Origin: Bog-756 sp963839925
GTDB lineage: Bacteria; Actinomycetota; Acidimicrobiia; Acidimicrobiales; RAAP-2
Length of the DNA: 64,000 bases
Assembly (NCBI GenBank): GCA_963839925.1
Contig: CAWIWV010000001.1
Span: 806,001-870,000 of the forward strand
Direction of reading: 5' to 3'
Under the pieces are notes generated by a model. That model ran no database searches. It saw only the letters and a program-made list of their open reading frames with translations, and had not been told where the DNA came from. Within the stretch, counting starts at the first letter, position 1; the number at the start of each line of letters is the position of its first letter. A program made the position numbers and the translations under genes. This document shows positions 8,821 to 18,200 of the stretch, piece by piece.

Positions 8821-10269
8821 ATGAGCGGCCGGAAAGATGCCGACACCGGGCGGTCGTCCGGACCTCGCATCGACGTGGTCGGGTTGGGGCCGGCCGGTCC
8901 TGAGCTGATCACCGCAGAGACCACCGAGGCGGTGGCCTCTGCCGAGCTCGTCTTCCTGCGGACGACGCGCCATCCGGCGGCCGCTGCACTGCCTGGGGTC
9001 CAGTCCTTCGACCGGCACTACGAACGGGCCGACTCTTTCGAGGAGGTCTACCAGGCGATCGTGGCCGACCTGGTGAAGGCAGCCCTGGGCGACGAAGGCG
9101 AGGATGCAGCGAGGATCGTCTATGCAGTCCCCGGGTCGCCGAATGTCGCCGAGCGCACGGTGGCCTTGCTCCGCGAGCACCCAGCTGTGGTGACCGGAGC
9201 CGTCGATCTCGTCGTCCACCCGGCAGTGTCCTTCCTCGACCTGGCCTTCGAGAGATTGGGCGTCGACCCGGTGACCGCCGGCGTGAAAGTGGTCGACGGT
9301 GAGTCCTTCCTCCTCGACGCGGCCGGCGAGGTGGGGCCGTTGCTGGTCGCGCAGTGCTGGAACGCACAGGTGCTGTCGGCGATCAAGCTCTCCGTCGAGT
9401 CGACCGGGTCGGAGACCGTCACCCTGCTCCACCACCTCGGTCTCCCCGACGAGCGCATCGTGGAGCTGGCGTGGGACGAGCTCGATCGCACCTTCGAGCC
9501 CGACCACCTCACCGCTCTGTGGATCCCGAGCCTCGCTGAACCGGTCGCGGCGGAACTGGTCCGACTGGATGAGCTGGTGCACACCCTGCGAGAGAAGTGC
9601 CCCTGGGACGCTGCCCAGACCCACGGCTCTCTCGCCCGACATCTGCTCGAGGAGTCCTACGAAGTGCTGGAGGCCATCGACGCAGTGGCCGCGCTCGACA
9701 CCGACGCCGCTACTGGTACGACCGACGACGACGGGGGTGAGCAACTTGCGGTGCAGCATCTCGAAGAGGAACTCGGCGATCTTCTCTTCCAGGTGTACCT
9801 GCACGCCGTGTTGGGGGCCGAAGAGGGTCGTTTCACCTTGGCCGACGTGGCAAGGGGCGTGCACGACAAGCTGGTCTCGCGTCACCCTCACGTGTTCGGC
9901 GACGTGGTCGCGGAATCCGCGGACGCGGTTGCCTCCAACTGGGAGGCCTTGAAGAAATCCGAGAAGAACCGGTCGAGCGTGACCGAGGGGATACCCGCCG
10001 CCCTTCCTTCGTTGGCTCTCGCCGCCAAGTTGCAGCGAAAGGCACTGGCGGTCGGGATGGTCCTCCCGACCCTCGCCGACGAGCTGGTACGAGTCGCCGA
10101 GGACGTCGGGAAGCTCTCAGGCGGCGACGACTCGCCCGATCAAACCGAAGGGCTGGGCGACCTGCTCTTCGCCGTGGTGAACGTCGCCAGGTTGCTCGGC
10201 ATCGATCCGGAGACAGCGCTGCGGGCGAAGTCGACGGCCTTTCGTTCTTCGGTCGAAGCGTTGGGCTGA
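8821..10269 (+). CDS. mazG: MazG nucleoside triphosphate pyrophosphohydrolase with N-terminal tetrapyrrole-methylase-like domain
   Basis: A two-domain house-cleaning NTPase of 482 residues. Residues about 16-225 resemble the SAM-dependent tetrapyrrole (corrin/porphyrin) methylase fold, with DVVGLGPAGPELIT at the start and YAVPGSPNVAE in the middle, as in Bacillus YabN. Residues about 245-480 are the MazG domain: LREKCPWDAAQTHGSL (about 255-270), the metal-binding EESYEVLEAI and EELGDLLFQVYLHA helices, then FGD, NWEALKKSEK and a second, weaker EGLGDLLFAVVN repeat. MazG hydrolyses non-canonical NTPs to NMP plus PPi. ATG 8821 is 21 bases after the previous gene. Confidence 0.92.
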   Translation: MSGRKDADTGRSSGPRIDVVGLGPAGPELITAETTEAVASAELVFLRTTRHPAAAALPGVQSFDRHYERADSFEEVYQAIVADLVKAALGDEGEDAARIVYAVPGSPNVAERTVALLREHPAVVTGAVDLVVHPAVSFLDLAFERLGVDPVTAGVKVVDGESFLLDAAGEVGPLLVAQCWNAQVLSAIKLSVESTGSETVTLLHHLGLPDERIVELAWDELDRTFEPDHLTALWIPSLAEPVAAELVRLDELVHTLREKCPWDAAQTHGSLARHLLEESYEVLEAIDAVAALDTDAATGTTDDDGGEQLAVQHLEEELGDLLFQVYLHAVLGAEEGRFTLADVARGVHDKLVSRHPHVFGDVVAESADAVASNWEALKKSEKNRSSVTEGIPAALPSLALAAKLQRKALAVGMVLPTLADELVRVAEDVGKLSGGDDSPDQTEGLGDLLFAVVNVARLLGIDPETALRAKSTAFRSSVEALG

Positions 10270-10352
10270 GCGCGATCCCGCGCACTGCTGTCGGCATGGG
10301 CCGTGGAAAATTCCCAGGTTGAGCAGGACCTGGGTGGTAACTTCTCCGGACT

Positions 10353-11642
10353 GTGAGCGCGATCGAACAGGTCTTCGGCCGGCAGGTTCTCGACTCTCGT
10401 GGCAACCCGACGGTCGAAGTGGAGATCACCCTCGACTCCGGGGCACGTGGGAGGGCCATCGTTCCCTCCGGGGCGTCGACCGGGTCGTTCGAGGCGGTGG
10501 AGCTTCGCGACGGCTCGGATCGTTACCGCGGGAAGGGCGTTGAGCGCGCAGTCGCCAACGTCAACGGCGAGATCGCAGCCCTGCTCGACGGTTTCGACGC
10601 GCTGGATCAGCGACTCATCGACCTGGCGCTGATCGACGCCGACGGAACGCCGAACAAGGCCCGCCTGGGAGCGAACGCGGTACTGGGCGTGTCGCTTGCG
10701 GCGGCCAAGGCGGCTGCCAACGAGCTCGACCTGCCGCTCTTCCGCCACATCGGTGGGACCAACGCTCACGTGCTGCCGGTGCCGATGATGAACGTGGTGA
10801 ACGGCGGCGTCCACGCCGACAACTCGATCGACCTCCAAGAGTTCATGATCGTCCCCCTCGGCGCCGCCTCGTTCTCCGAGGCCGTCCGATGGGGGGTGGA
10901 GACCTACCACGCACTTGCCGGAGTGCTGAAGGTGCGGGGACTCTCGACCACCGTCGGGGACGAAGGGGGGTTCGCCCCCGATCTGTCCTCGAACGAAGAG
11001 GCGGTGCAGGTGCTGGTCGAGGCCATCGAGGCGGCAGGCAGGGTTCCTGGCGACGAGATCGCGATCGCGATGGATCCCGCCAGCAGCGAGCTCTACAAGG
11101 ACGGCCGCTACGTGCTCACCGGCGAAGGTCGCGAGCTCACGTCACAGGAGATGGTCGCCTACTGGGTGGACTTGGTCGGGCGGTACCCCATCGTCTCCAT
11201 CGAGGACGGAATGGCCGAGGACGACTGGGAGGGGTGGGTCGCACTGACCCAGTCGCTCGGGGAGTCGGTCCAGTTGGTCGGCGACGATCTGTTCGTGACC
11301 AACGAGAACCGACTGCAGCGCGGCATCGAAGCGGGTGCTGCCAACGCCATCCTGATCAAGGTGAACCAGATCGGGACGCTCACCGAGACGCTGGGGACCA
11401 TGGATCTCGCGACCCGTTCCTCCTATCCCTGTGTGATGTCGCACCGTTCCGGCGAGACCGAGGACACCACCATCGCCGATCTGGCCGTGGCCACCAACTG
11501 CGGGCAGATCAAGACCGGAGCTCCGGCCAGATCGGATCGGGTCGCCAAGTACAACCAGCTCCTGCGGATCGAAGAGCTGTTGGGAGAGACGGCGGCCTTT
11601 CGCGGTGGTCGTGCGTTGGCGGCGTGGAGTCCCGGCCGGTGA
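10353..11642 (+). CDS. eno: Enolase (phosphopyruvate hydratase)
   Basis: Glycolytic enzyme converting 2-phosphoglycerate to PEP; 429 residues, standard length. Signatures: N-terminal QVLDSRGNPTVEVEI, the loop SGASTGSFEAVELRDG, metal ligands within IAMDPASSELY, SIEDGMAEDDW and LVGDDLFVTN, the catalytic Lys in ANAILIKVNQIGT, and SHRSGETEDTTIADLAVA (about residue 363). GTG 10353 is preferred because it gives MSAIEQVFGRQVLDSRGNP directly. An 83-base gap precedes it, so it may have its own promoter. Its stop overlaps the next start (GTGA). Confidence 0.97.
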   Translation: MSAIEQVFGRQVLDSRGNPTVEVEITLDSGARGRAIVPSGASTGSFEAVELRDGSDRYRGKGVERAVANVNGEIAALLDGFDALDQRLIDLALIDADGTPNKARLGANAVLGVSLAAAKAAANELDLPLFRHIGGTNAHVLPVPMMNVVNGGVHADNSIDLQEFMIVPLGAASFSEAVRWGVETYHALAGVLKVRGLSTTVGDEGGFAPDLSSNEEAVQVLVEAIEAAGRVPGDEIAIAMDPASSELYKDGRYVLTGEGRELTSQEMVAYWVDLVGRYPIVSIEDGMAEDDWEGWVALTQSLGESVQLVGDDLFVTNENRLQRGIEAGAANAILIKVNQIGTLTETLGTMDLATRSSYPCVMSHRSGETEDTTIADLAVATNCGQIKTGAPARSDRVAKYNQLLRIEELLGETAAFRGGRALAAWSPGR

Positions 11643-12370
11643 GCGCAGGCGCCCACGCCCGCAAACGAGGAGAGGACCGCAGCAAAGGCCGCTCCAAGGA
11701 CAAGGCCAAGACCAAGGGCAAGGGCAAGGCCAAGGCCAAGGGCCGCCTCAAGGTCATCGGGAAGAGTCCCAAGGTCACTCGGAAAAGTCGTGCCAAATCC
11801 CGCCCCAAGGACCAGCCGAAGGCTCGAGCGACGACCCGGAAATCCACGTCTCCGGGCACTCGCAGGAACAGGGTTCCGGTCGTACTCGGTGCGGTGTTCG
11901 CGCTGGCCATCATCGGCACCAGCTTTCCGTTTTCGACTCTGCTTTCCCAACATCGGGTGCTCTCCGCGGAAGCCGCGCAACTTCGCCAGATCCAGGGAGA
12001 CAATCAGTTGCTCGCGGAGCAGGATCGGCAACTGAGCTCGAGCACCGAGGTGGATCGGTTGGCTCGTCAGGAGTTCCAGCTGGTCCTGCCGGGCCAGACG
12101 CTCTTCGACGTGCTTCCGCCCTCTGGCACCTCCGTGTCGACGACGCGGGGCGATCCCGCCAACCAGCCGCTGGTCTCGCCGTCCAGCGCGCCCGACATGT
12201 CGCCGGACCCCGGATTTCCGCGCTCGGTGACACCCGCGGGCGGGGCAGGCACGGTGCACTCGACGGCCGGGTCCGGCGCCGGGGCATCGTCCTCCGATGG
12301 AAAGGGGAGCGCGTCGAGCTCCTCCAGCTTCTGGTCCCGGGTGGCCGGAACGCTCGAATTCTGGAAGTGA
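11639..12370 (+). CDS. FtsB/DivIC-type septum formation initiator
   Basis: A small divisome protein that links FtsL and FtsQ at the septum. It has a long, very basic cytoplasmic tail (residues 1-85, Lys/Ala/Gly repeats such as KTKGKGKAKAKG), one membrane segment (about residues 86-110, VPVVLGAVFALAIIGTSF), a short coiled coil (about 111-150, rich in Gln/Leu/Glu), and the family's ARQEFQLVLPGQ motif (about 150). A Ser/Pro/Gly-rich external tail ends in WSRVAGTLEFWK. The GTG start overlaps the eno stop by GTGA. The eno-ftsB-DUF501-ppx order is typical of actinobacteria and supports the call despite low sequence complexity in both tails. Confidence 0.88.
   Translation: MSAGAHARKRGEDRSKGRSKDKAKTKGKGKAKAKGRLKVIGKSPKVTRKSRAKSRPKDQPKARATTRKSTSPGTRRNRVPVVLGAVFALAIIGTSFPFSTLLSQHRVLSAEAAQLRQIQGDNQLLAEQDRQLSSSTEVDRLARQEFQLVLPGQTLFDVLPPSGTSVSTTRGDPANQPLVSPSSAPDMSPDPGFPRSVTPAGGAGTVHSTAGSGAGASSSDGKGSASSSSSFWSRVAGTLEFWK
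11696..11743 (+). repeat. AAGGCC/AAGGGC hexamer tandem tract inside ftsB
   Basis: About eight near-identical hexamers (AAGGMC type) in tandem encode the alternating Lys-Gly/Lys-Ala tail of the FtsB-like protein. The unit keeps frame, so length variation would only change the tail length. Confidence 0.7.
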
Positions 12371-12915
12371 CCTTCCTCGACGGCATCGGAGAGGAGGATG
12401 GTGCCGTTCGCGAAGCGGAAGGACCCGGGCACCTCAGCGACGACGAGATCGTCGCCCAACTGATCGGGCGCGAACCGGCCGGAGGGTTCGAGGTGGTCGT
12501 CCGCACCGACGAGGGTGCACCGGCGGTCATCGCCAACGATCCGTTCCTTGCCGACGGCACACCGATGCCGACCCGTTACTGGCTCGTCGATCCCTACCTG
12601 AGGGAGGCGGTGAGCAGGATCGAGTCGAGTGGGGGCGTCCGGCGTGCCGAAGACGAAGTGGGGATGGACCGCATCCGCGAGCTCCACGCCCGATATGCCG
12701 ACGAGCGTGACCAGCTGATCCCCGCCGACCACCGCGGACCACGACCGAGTGGAGGGGTGGGGGGGACCAGGCAGGGTGTGAAGTGCCTCCACGCCCACCT
12801 GGCCTGGTGGCTTGCCGGAGGATCGGACGCGGTCGGAGAGTGGACGGCCGGTCAGCTCGGCCTCCATGTGTCTCGATCCTCGGCGGCAGGCGCGTCGCCG
12901 GCCAGGTGGCGCTAG
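12367..12915 (+). CDS. DUF501 family protein
   Basis: Conserved actinobacterial protein of unknown biochemical function, 182 residues, found between ftsB and ppx in many genomes. Family features seen: QLIGREPAGGFEVVVR near residue 30, the ADGTPMPTRYWLVDPYLREAVSRIES block (about 60-85), ARYADERDQLIP, and the C-terminal GVKCLHAHLAWWLAGG segment (about 137-152) with the invariant K-C-L-H. GTG 12367 overlaps the ftsB stop (GTGA), indicating coupled translation. No signal peptide or membrane segment, so probably cytoplasmic. I do not assign a function. Confidence 0.87.
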   Translation: MTFLDGIGEEDGAVREAEGPGHLSDDEIVAQLIGREPAGGFEVVVRTDEGAPAVIANDPFLADGTPMPTRYWLVDPYLREAVSRIESSGGVRRAEDEVGMDRIRELHARYADERDQLIPADHRGPRPSGGVGGTRQGVKCLHAHLAWWLAGGSDAVGEWTAGQLGLHVSRSSAAGASPARWR

Positions 12916-12944
12916 CGCTGCTCCGGCCGTGCTAGCAAGGAGCC

Positions 12945-13874
12945 ATGCGCACCGTCGGTCCGGTCGCGGCGATCGACTGTGGGACCAACTCCACCCGGCT
13001 CTTCATCGTCGACGCGCAGGGAAATCCTCTCGAACGTCAGATGCGCATCACCAGGCTTGGCGAGGGGGTCGACGCCACCGGTGAACTTTCGAAAGAGGCG
13101 GTCGATCGGTGCCTCACGGTGCTGACGGAGTACCGAAGGGTGATGGACGGGTTCAACGTCGTCAGGAGTCGACTGGTGGCGACCTCTGCGGCGCGGGACG
13201 CGTCGAACGGCAACGACTTCCTCAAGGCCGCCGGCGAGGTCACCGGAACTGAACCGGAGTTGCTGGAGGGGACCGGAGAAGCCAGGCTCTCCATGGCGGG
13301 TGCCGTCTCCGACCTCGATGCAGCGAACGGCCCCTTCATGATCTTGGACATCGGTGGCGGCTCGACGGAGATGGTCGTCGGATCGGGTCCGGACGATCCC
13401 GATCTCGCGATGGTCTCCATGCAGATCGGATGTGTACGGATCAGCGAGCGGTTCCTCGACTCGGATCCGCCGTCGAGGGACGAGCTCGACGCGGCACAAG
13501 CGACGGTCGGGCAACTTCTGGACCAGGCGATCACCGACGAACCCCGGTTCCTCTCGGCCCGCCGGCTGGTCGGGCTGGCCGGCACCATCACCACCCTGGC
13601 GTCGCTGGCGATGGGACTCGACGACTACGACCGTGACCGGATCCATCATGCGGTGCTCACCGCCTCTGACGTGCGCCTCTGGTACCAAACCCTGGCGGCT
13701 GAGGTCGCAGAGGCGCGACTGGACCGGGCCGGCATGGTCCCCGGGCGCGAGGACGTTATCGTCGGTGGTGCACTGATCCTCGACGCGGTCATGGAGCGCT
13801 TCGGCTTCGACGACTGCCTGGTCTCGGAAGCAGACATCCTCGACGGGATGGTGGCAGGCCTGCTCGGAGGCTGA
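12945..13874 (+). CDS. ppx: Exopolyphosphatase/guanosine pentaphosphate phosphatase (Ppx/GppA)
   Basis: Actin-fold phosphatase acting on polyphosphate and/or pppGpp. At 309 residues it is the short actinobacterial form. Motifs: phosphate-1 loop AAIDCGTNSTRLFI (about 8-21), the LVATSAARDASN segment (about 80), the phosphate-2 loop MILDIGGGSTEMVVG (about 131-145), and the GLAGTITTLASL loop (about 208-219). It ends the ftsB-DUF501 block. ATG 12945 lies 29 bases after DUF501. Whether polyP or pppGpp is the natural substrate cannot be told from sequence. Confidence 0.93.
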   Translation: MRTVGPVAAIDCGTNSTRLFIVDAQGNPLERQMRITRLGEGVDATGELSKEAVDRCLTVLTEYRRVMDGFNVVRSRLVATSAARDASNGNDFLKAAGEVTGTEPELLEGTGEARLSMAGAVSDLDAANGPFMILDIGGGSTEMVVGSGPDDPDLAMVSMQIGCVRISERFLDSDPPSRDELDAAQATVGQLLDQAITDEPRFLSARRLVGLAGTITTLASLAMGLDDYDRDRIHHAVLTASDVRLWYQTLAAEVAEARLDRAGMVPGREDVIVGGALILDAVMERFGFDDCLVSEADILDGMVAGLLGG

Positions 13875-13960
13875 GAACGCCCTGAGTGAGCACAACGCTT
13901 CGTGGACCAGGAGCCAGAGGGTTCCAGAGGGGCAAATTGCCGGAAGGTAAACTGCAGCGG

Positions 13961-15274
13961 ATGTCCGTCACCGAGAGCCCTTCCCCGGCGCCGGGGACTC
14001 ACCTCTTCGACGTGGATGGCCAGGTCATATCGGCCGATGCGCTGGTCGAACGGGTCGAGCACCTGCTGCAAGGGGTCCGATCGGCCGGAGGTCCTTCGGC
14101 AGGGGCCGTCGCCGGCCAGCCCGCACCGCCCACGGCGCTCGACGCGCCGATCCATGCCATGCGGGTCATCCACGGGCAGCTCCACCCACCCGACGTCGAC
14201 GGGCGGCCCGGGTTGCGCGGTCGGGTCGGGTCCGTGCTCCGCCGGGTGGTCCGCCGGTTGACGAGTTGGTACGTCGAACCTCGTTGGGTCCTCCAGCAGG
14301 AATTCGACACCCAGAGCATCGAGTTCTCCGCCCAGGCGTTCAACGCGGTGTACCGAGTCGACGCCGAGCTGGAGGAGCTTCGGGCGCAGATGGCCCGACT
14401 CAAGATGCAGCTGGTTGCCGCCAACGAGCGCACCAACCGTGTCCGACGGGACGTCGGCGATCTGGCCGATCGAGTGACCGACCGTCTCGACAGCCTTACG
14501 GAAGATCTCGCTGTCCAGCGGCTCGACCAGAGCGTGCTGCGATCCGAGCTGGCTCCGCTCCAGACCGAGCTCACGTCCGTTCTCGGCAGGTTGGGCGCAG
14601 TCGGAACGACGGGAGCCGACATCGACTACGTCGGGTTCGAAGACAGATTCCGCGGCACCACCGAGGACCTGCGCCTCGCCCAAGAGCGTTACGTGAGCTT
14701 GTTCCCCCCGCCGGGGATCGGACCGATCGTGGACATCGGATGCGGTCGGGGCGAGATGCTCTCACTGTTGGCCGATGCCGGCTACGAGGTGATGGGTGTC
14801 GACGTGGACCCCGACATGGTCGAGGCCTGTACCTCGCGGGGACTGCCTGCAGTCGTCGATGACGGGATCCACTTCCTGTCGGCAGCCAAGGACGATTCGT
14901 TGAAGGGGATCTTCTGCGCTCAGGTGGTGGAACATCTGCTCACTCCGGAGCTCGAACAGCTCGTCGTGCTCGCCCGCGAGAAACTCCAGCAAGGCGGTGT
15001 GATCGTGATCGAGACGATCAACCCGCGGAGTTCCTTCGCGTTGGGGAACCACTTCTACGCGGACACCTCTCACGTTCGACCGGTCCATCCCGAGACGCTG
15101 CGCTTCATCTGCGAGCAGGTCGGGTTCACCACGGTCCAGCTCGAGGAACGATCTCCCCACCAACTCCTCGAGCTGAGTGGCGATCTTCCCGAAGGCCCGG
15201 TGGGGGAGGCGGTCGGGGCATTGCTCGAGAACGTGTTCGGGCACCAGGACTACATCATCGTCGCCACCAAGTGA
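13961..15274 (+). CDS. Coiled-coil class I SAM-dependent methyltransferase
   Basis: About 437 residues. The N-terminal ~180 residues are not catalytic: a Pro/Ala-rich stretch, an Arg-rich segment (LRGRVGSVLRRVVRRLTSW) followed by YVEPRWVLQQEFDTQ, then a long coiled coil (ELEELRAQMARLKMQLVAAN through RLDSLTEDLAVQRLDQSVL). The C-terminal half is a Rossmann methyltransferase with SAM loop PIVDIGCGRGEMLSLLADAG and CAQVVEHL, like MetW/UbiG-type enzymes. Its stop overlaps the start of the triple glycosyltransferase, so the two probably work together on a surface glycan. ATG 13961 was chosen; an in-frame GTG at 13886 is possible. The methyl acceptor is unknown. Confidence 0.8.
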   Translation: MSVTESPSPAPGTHLFDVDGQVISADALVERVEHLLQGVRSAGGPSAGAVAGQPAPPTALDAPIHAMRVIHGQLHPPDVDGRPGLRGRVGSVLRRVVRRLTSWYVEPRWVLQQEFDTQSIEFSAQAFNAVYRVDAELEELRAQMARLKMQLVAANERTNRVRRDVGDLADRVTDRLDSLTEDLAVQRLDQSVLRSELAPLQTELTSVLGRLGAVGTTGADIDYVGFEDRFRGTTEDLRLAQERYVSLFPPPGIGPIVDIGCGRGEMLSLLADAGYEVMGVDVDPDMVEACTSRGLPAVVDDGIHFLSAAKDDSLKGIFCAQVVEHLLTPELEQLVVLAREKLQQGGVIVIETINPRSSFALGNHFYADTSHVRPVHPETLRFICEQVGFTTVQLEERSPHQLLELSGDLPEGPVGEAVGALLENVFGHQDYIIVATK

Positions 15275-18200
15275 TCGAGTACCGGGCAGTCCACCAGTTC
15301 CACTCGGGGACGGCGGTGGGGGACGCGATCACCAACCAGATGTTCGAGCTCCAGCGGCTGTTGCGCGAGCTCGGTTACGAGTCGGAGATCCTCGCAGAGC
15401 ACATCGCCCCCGAACTGCAGGACCGCATCCGGTCCATCCACGCGTACCGGGGATCCGACCTCGACCTGCTGTTGCTCCATCACTCGATGGGGTACGGCGC
15501 GTTCGACGACGTGGTCCTGTTGCCCAACGACATCGTGACGGTGTTCCACAACGTCACCCCGGAGCGGTATTTCGAGAACGAGCACGTCCGCCGTCACGTC
15601 CGCCTCGGCCGTGAGCAGCTCGCCGCGCTGGCCCACCGTTCGCTGTTCGGGATCGCCGTCTCCAACTTCAACCGGCACGAGATGCTTCAAGCAGGGTTCC
15701 GCCGGGTCGAGGTCATGCCGGTGCGGGTGGACTTCAGCGAGTTCGCGGCCGACCTCATCCGCCCGAGTGGCCCGGCCGGCGCCAGGGGATCCAACGACTG
15801 GCTCTACGTCGGACGGATCATCGGGAACAAGTGCCAGCACGATCTGGTCGCCGCTTTTGCCGCCTATCACGCCGCCTTCGATCGGGAGGCCCGCCTGCTC
15901 CTGGTCGGCGACACCTCGGCTGACGACTACGTCGCGCTGGTCACGGAGGAGGCGAGGCGTCTCGGCGTGGCGAACCAGGTGCGCCTCCTCGGCAAGCTGC
16001 CTGACCACCTCCTGCGGTCCGCATTCGCAGGCGCTGGGGTCTACGTGTCACTCAGCGAACACGAAGGGTTCGGGGTACCCATCCTCGAGGCGATGTCGGC
16101 CGGGGTGCCCGTGCTTGCCTATGCCGCGGCCGCCATACCCGAGACGATGGGTGGAGCGGGGGTCCTGCTGCACACCAAGGACCCGGCGGTGGTCGCCGCC
16201 ACGGTGCAAGCGGTCCAGTCGGATCCGGAACTGAGGCAGCGGCTGGTCGATCGCCAGTTCCGTCGGGTCGAGCAGGTGCAGAGCTTCGACTGCCGGGCCC
16301 TGCTGCGCCGGGTGATCGCCCGTGCCTCGGGGGAGCCGGTTCCTCTCGAGGTCCAGGTCCAGGGACCGTTCGAGACCAGCTACAGCCTGGCCGGGCTCAA
16401 CCGCCAGGTCGCACTCGGGCTGGATCGCCTCCCGGGGATCAACACGTCGATCTATGCCACCGAGGGCCCCGGGGACTACGAGCCGGCCCAGGCGGATCTC
16501 GACGCGCACCCGGAAGCCGCCGTCCTCTTCGAGCGGTCCAGGCAGGTGCCGTTTCCCGATGTCGTGATCCGCCAGATGTACCCGCCTCGGGTGATCGACA
16601 CCCCGGGGGGAATTACCTGTGAGTACTTCGGTTGGGAGGAGAGCAGGGTTCCCGACTCGATCGTGGACGACTTCAACCGCTATCTCGACGGGGTGGGTGT
16701 CATGTCCACGTTCGTCCGCGACCTGCTGCGCGACTCGGGGGTGAACATCCCGGTACGGGTCGTCGGGGTCGGGGTCGAGACGCCCGACCCGCACGCGGTG
16801 GTCGACGCTCCCGAGTTGGAGAACCTGTCGGACTTCACCTTTCTCCACATCAGCTCGGCGTTCCCGCGCAAGGGAGTCGACGTGTTGCTCGAGGCGTACT
16901 TCGCCGCCTTCGACGGATCGAGCGACGTCTCGCTGATCCTCAAGACCTTTCCCAACCCTCACAACCGAGTCGGCGAGATGCTCGAGCTCCTGCGAGCCGC
17001 CCACCCCAACCCGCCCGACGTGCGTTGGATCGACCGCGATCTCGACGATCTCGAGATCCAAGCCCTCTACGGCTTCGCCGACTGTTACGTGCATCCGGCG
17101 CGGGGAGAAGGGTTCGGTCTGCCCGTCGCAGAAGCCATGGCGGCCGGCGTACCCGTGATCAGCGTCGCATACTCCGGTCTGGCGGATTTCGTCTCCGAGG
17201 ACACCGCGGTCACCGTCCCTCACGTCATCGAGCAGGCCCAGACCCACTTGCAGCTCGACCGTTCGACCTGGGCGGAACCGGATCGTGGGGCCTTGACCGC
17301 CGAACTGGTCCGTATGGCTCGCGACCCGGACGACCCGGCGGTCAAGAAGCGGGTCGAGGTCGCCCGGGAGCTGATCACCACCAGGTTCACCTGGGAAGCC
17401 GTCTGCCGGCGTTGGGAGGAGTTCATCACCGACCTCGAGGACACCCGCGGTGTCCAGCGGGTCGCGATGGTCACGACGTGGAATTCGCGTTGCGGCATCG
17501 CCGAGAACACCCGCTACATCGTCGACAACTCCCGGGGCCTCCTCGAGTTCGAACTCTTCGCGGATGTCGACGCCACTGTCATCGACCCGGTTGCCGACGC
17601 CGGGGTGAGCCGCACCTGGAAGGACCGTTGGACGCCCGATCTCTCCACGCTGGAGGAGGCGCTGCGACTGACCGACGCCGAAGTGGTCCATGTCCAGTTC
17701 AACTTCGGCTTCTTCGAGTTCCAACGCATGGCCGACCTCATCGAGCGGCAGCTCGAGAGCCGAGGGGTCGTGGTCACCCTGCACCGGACCCGTGACTACG
17801 ACGACCGCGGCGAGCTGCTGAGCCTTCGCCAGATCGGGTCGACCCTGTCCAAGGTGGATCGGCTGATCGTGCATCAGGAGCCCGACGCCCGATTCCTGGC
17901 CGAGATGGGACTGCAGGACAACGTGACCGTGGTGCCGATCGGTGCTTCTGCTCCGCCAGAGCTCAGCTATCCGGAGGTGCGCGCCGCCCTCGGCCTCGGA
18001 ACCCGGCCGGTCGTCGGCACGTTCGGCTTCCTCCTGCCCCACAAGGGCACGCTCGAGTTGGTGAAGGCGATGGACCCCTTGCGCGCAGACTTTCCGGACA
18101 TCGTGCTGGTGGCACTCTGCGCCCGGTACCCCCACGTCGAGTCGAAGGAGTACGAGGAGGTGATCCGGGAGGAGATCGCCGCTCGCGGGATGGGCGACAT

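Noticed and set aside
10889..11638. Extended FtsB-like protein overlapping eno
   Set aside because: The frame is open within eno but its translation is Arg/Gly-rich without similarity; GTG 11639 overlapping the eno stop is the logical start.
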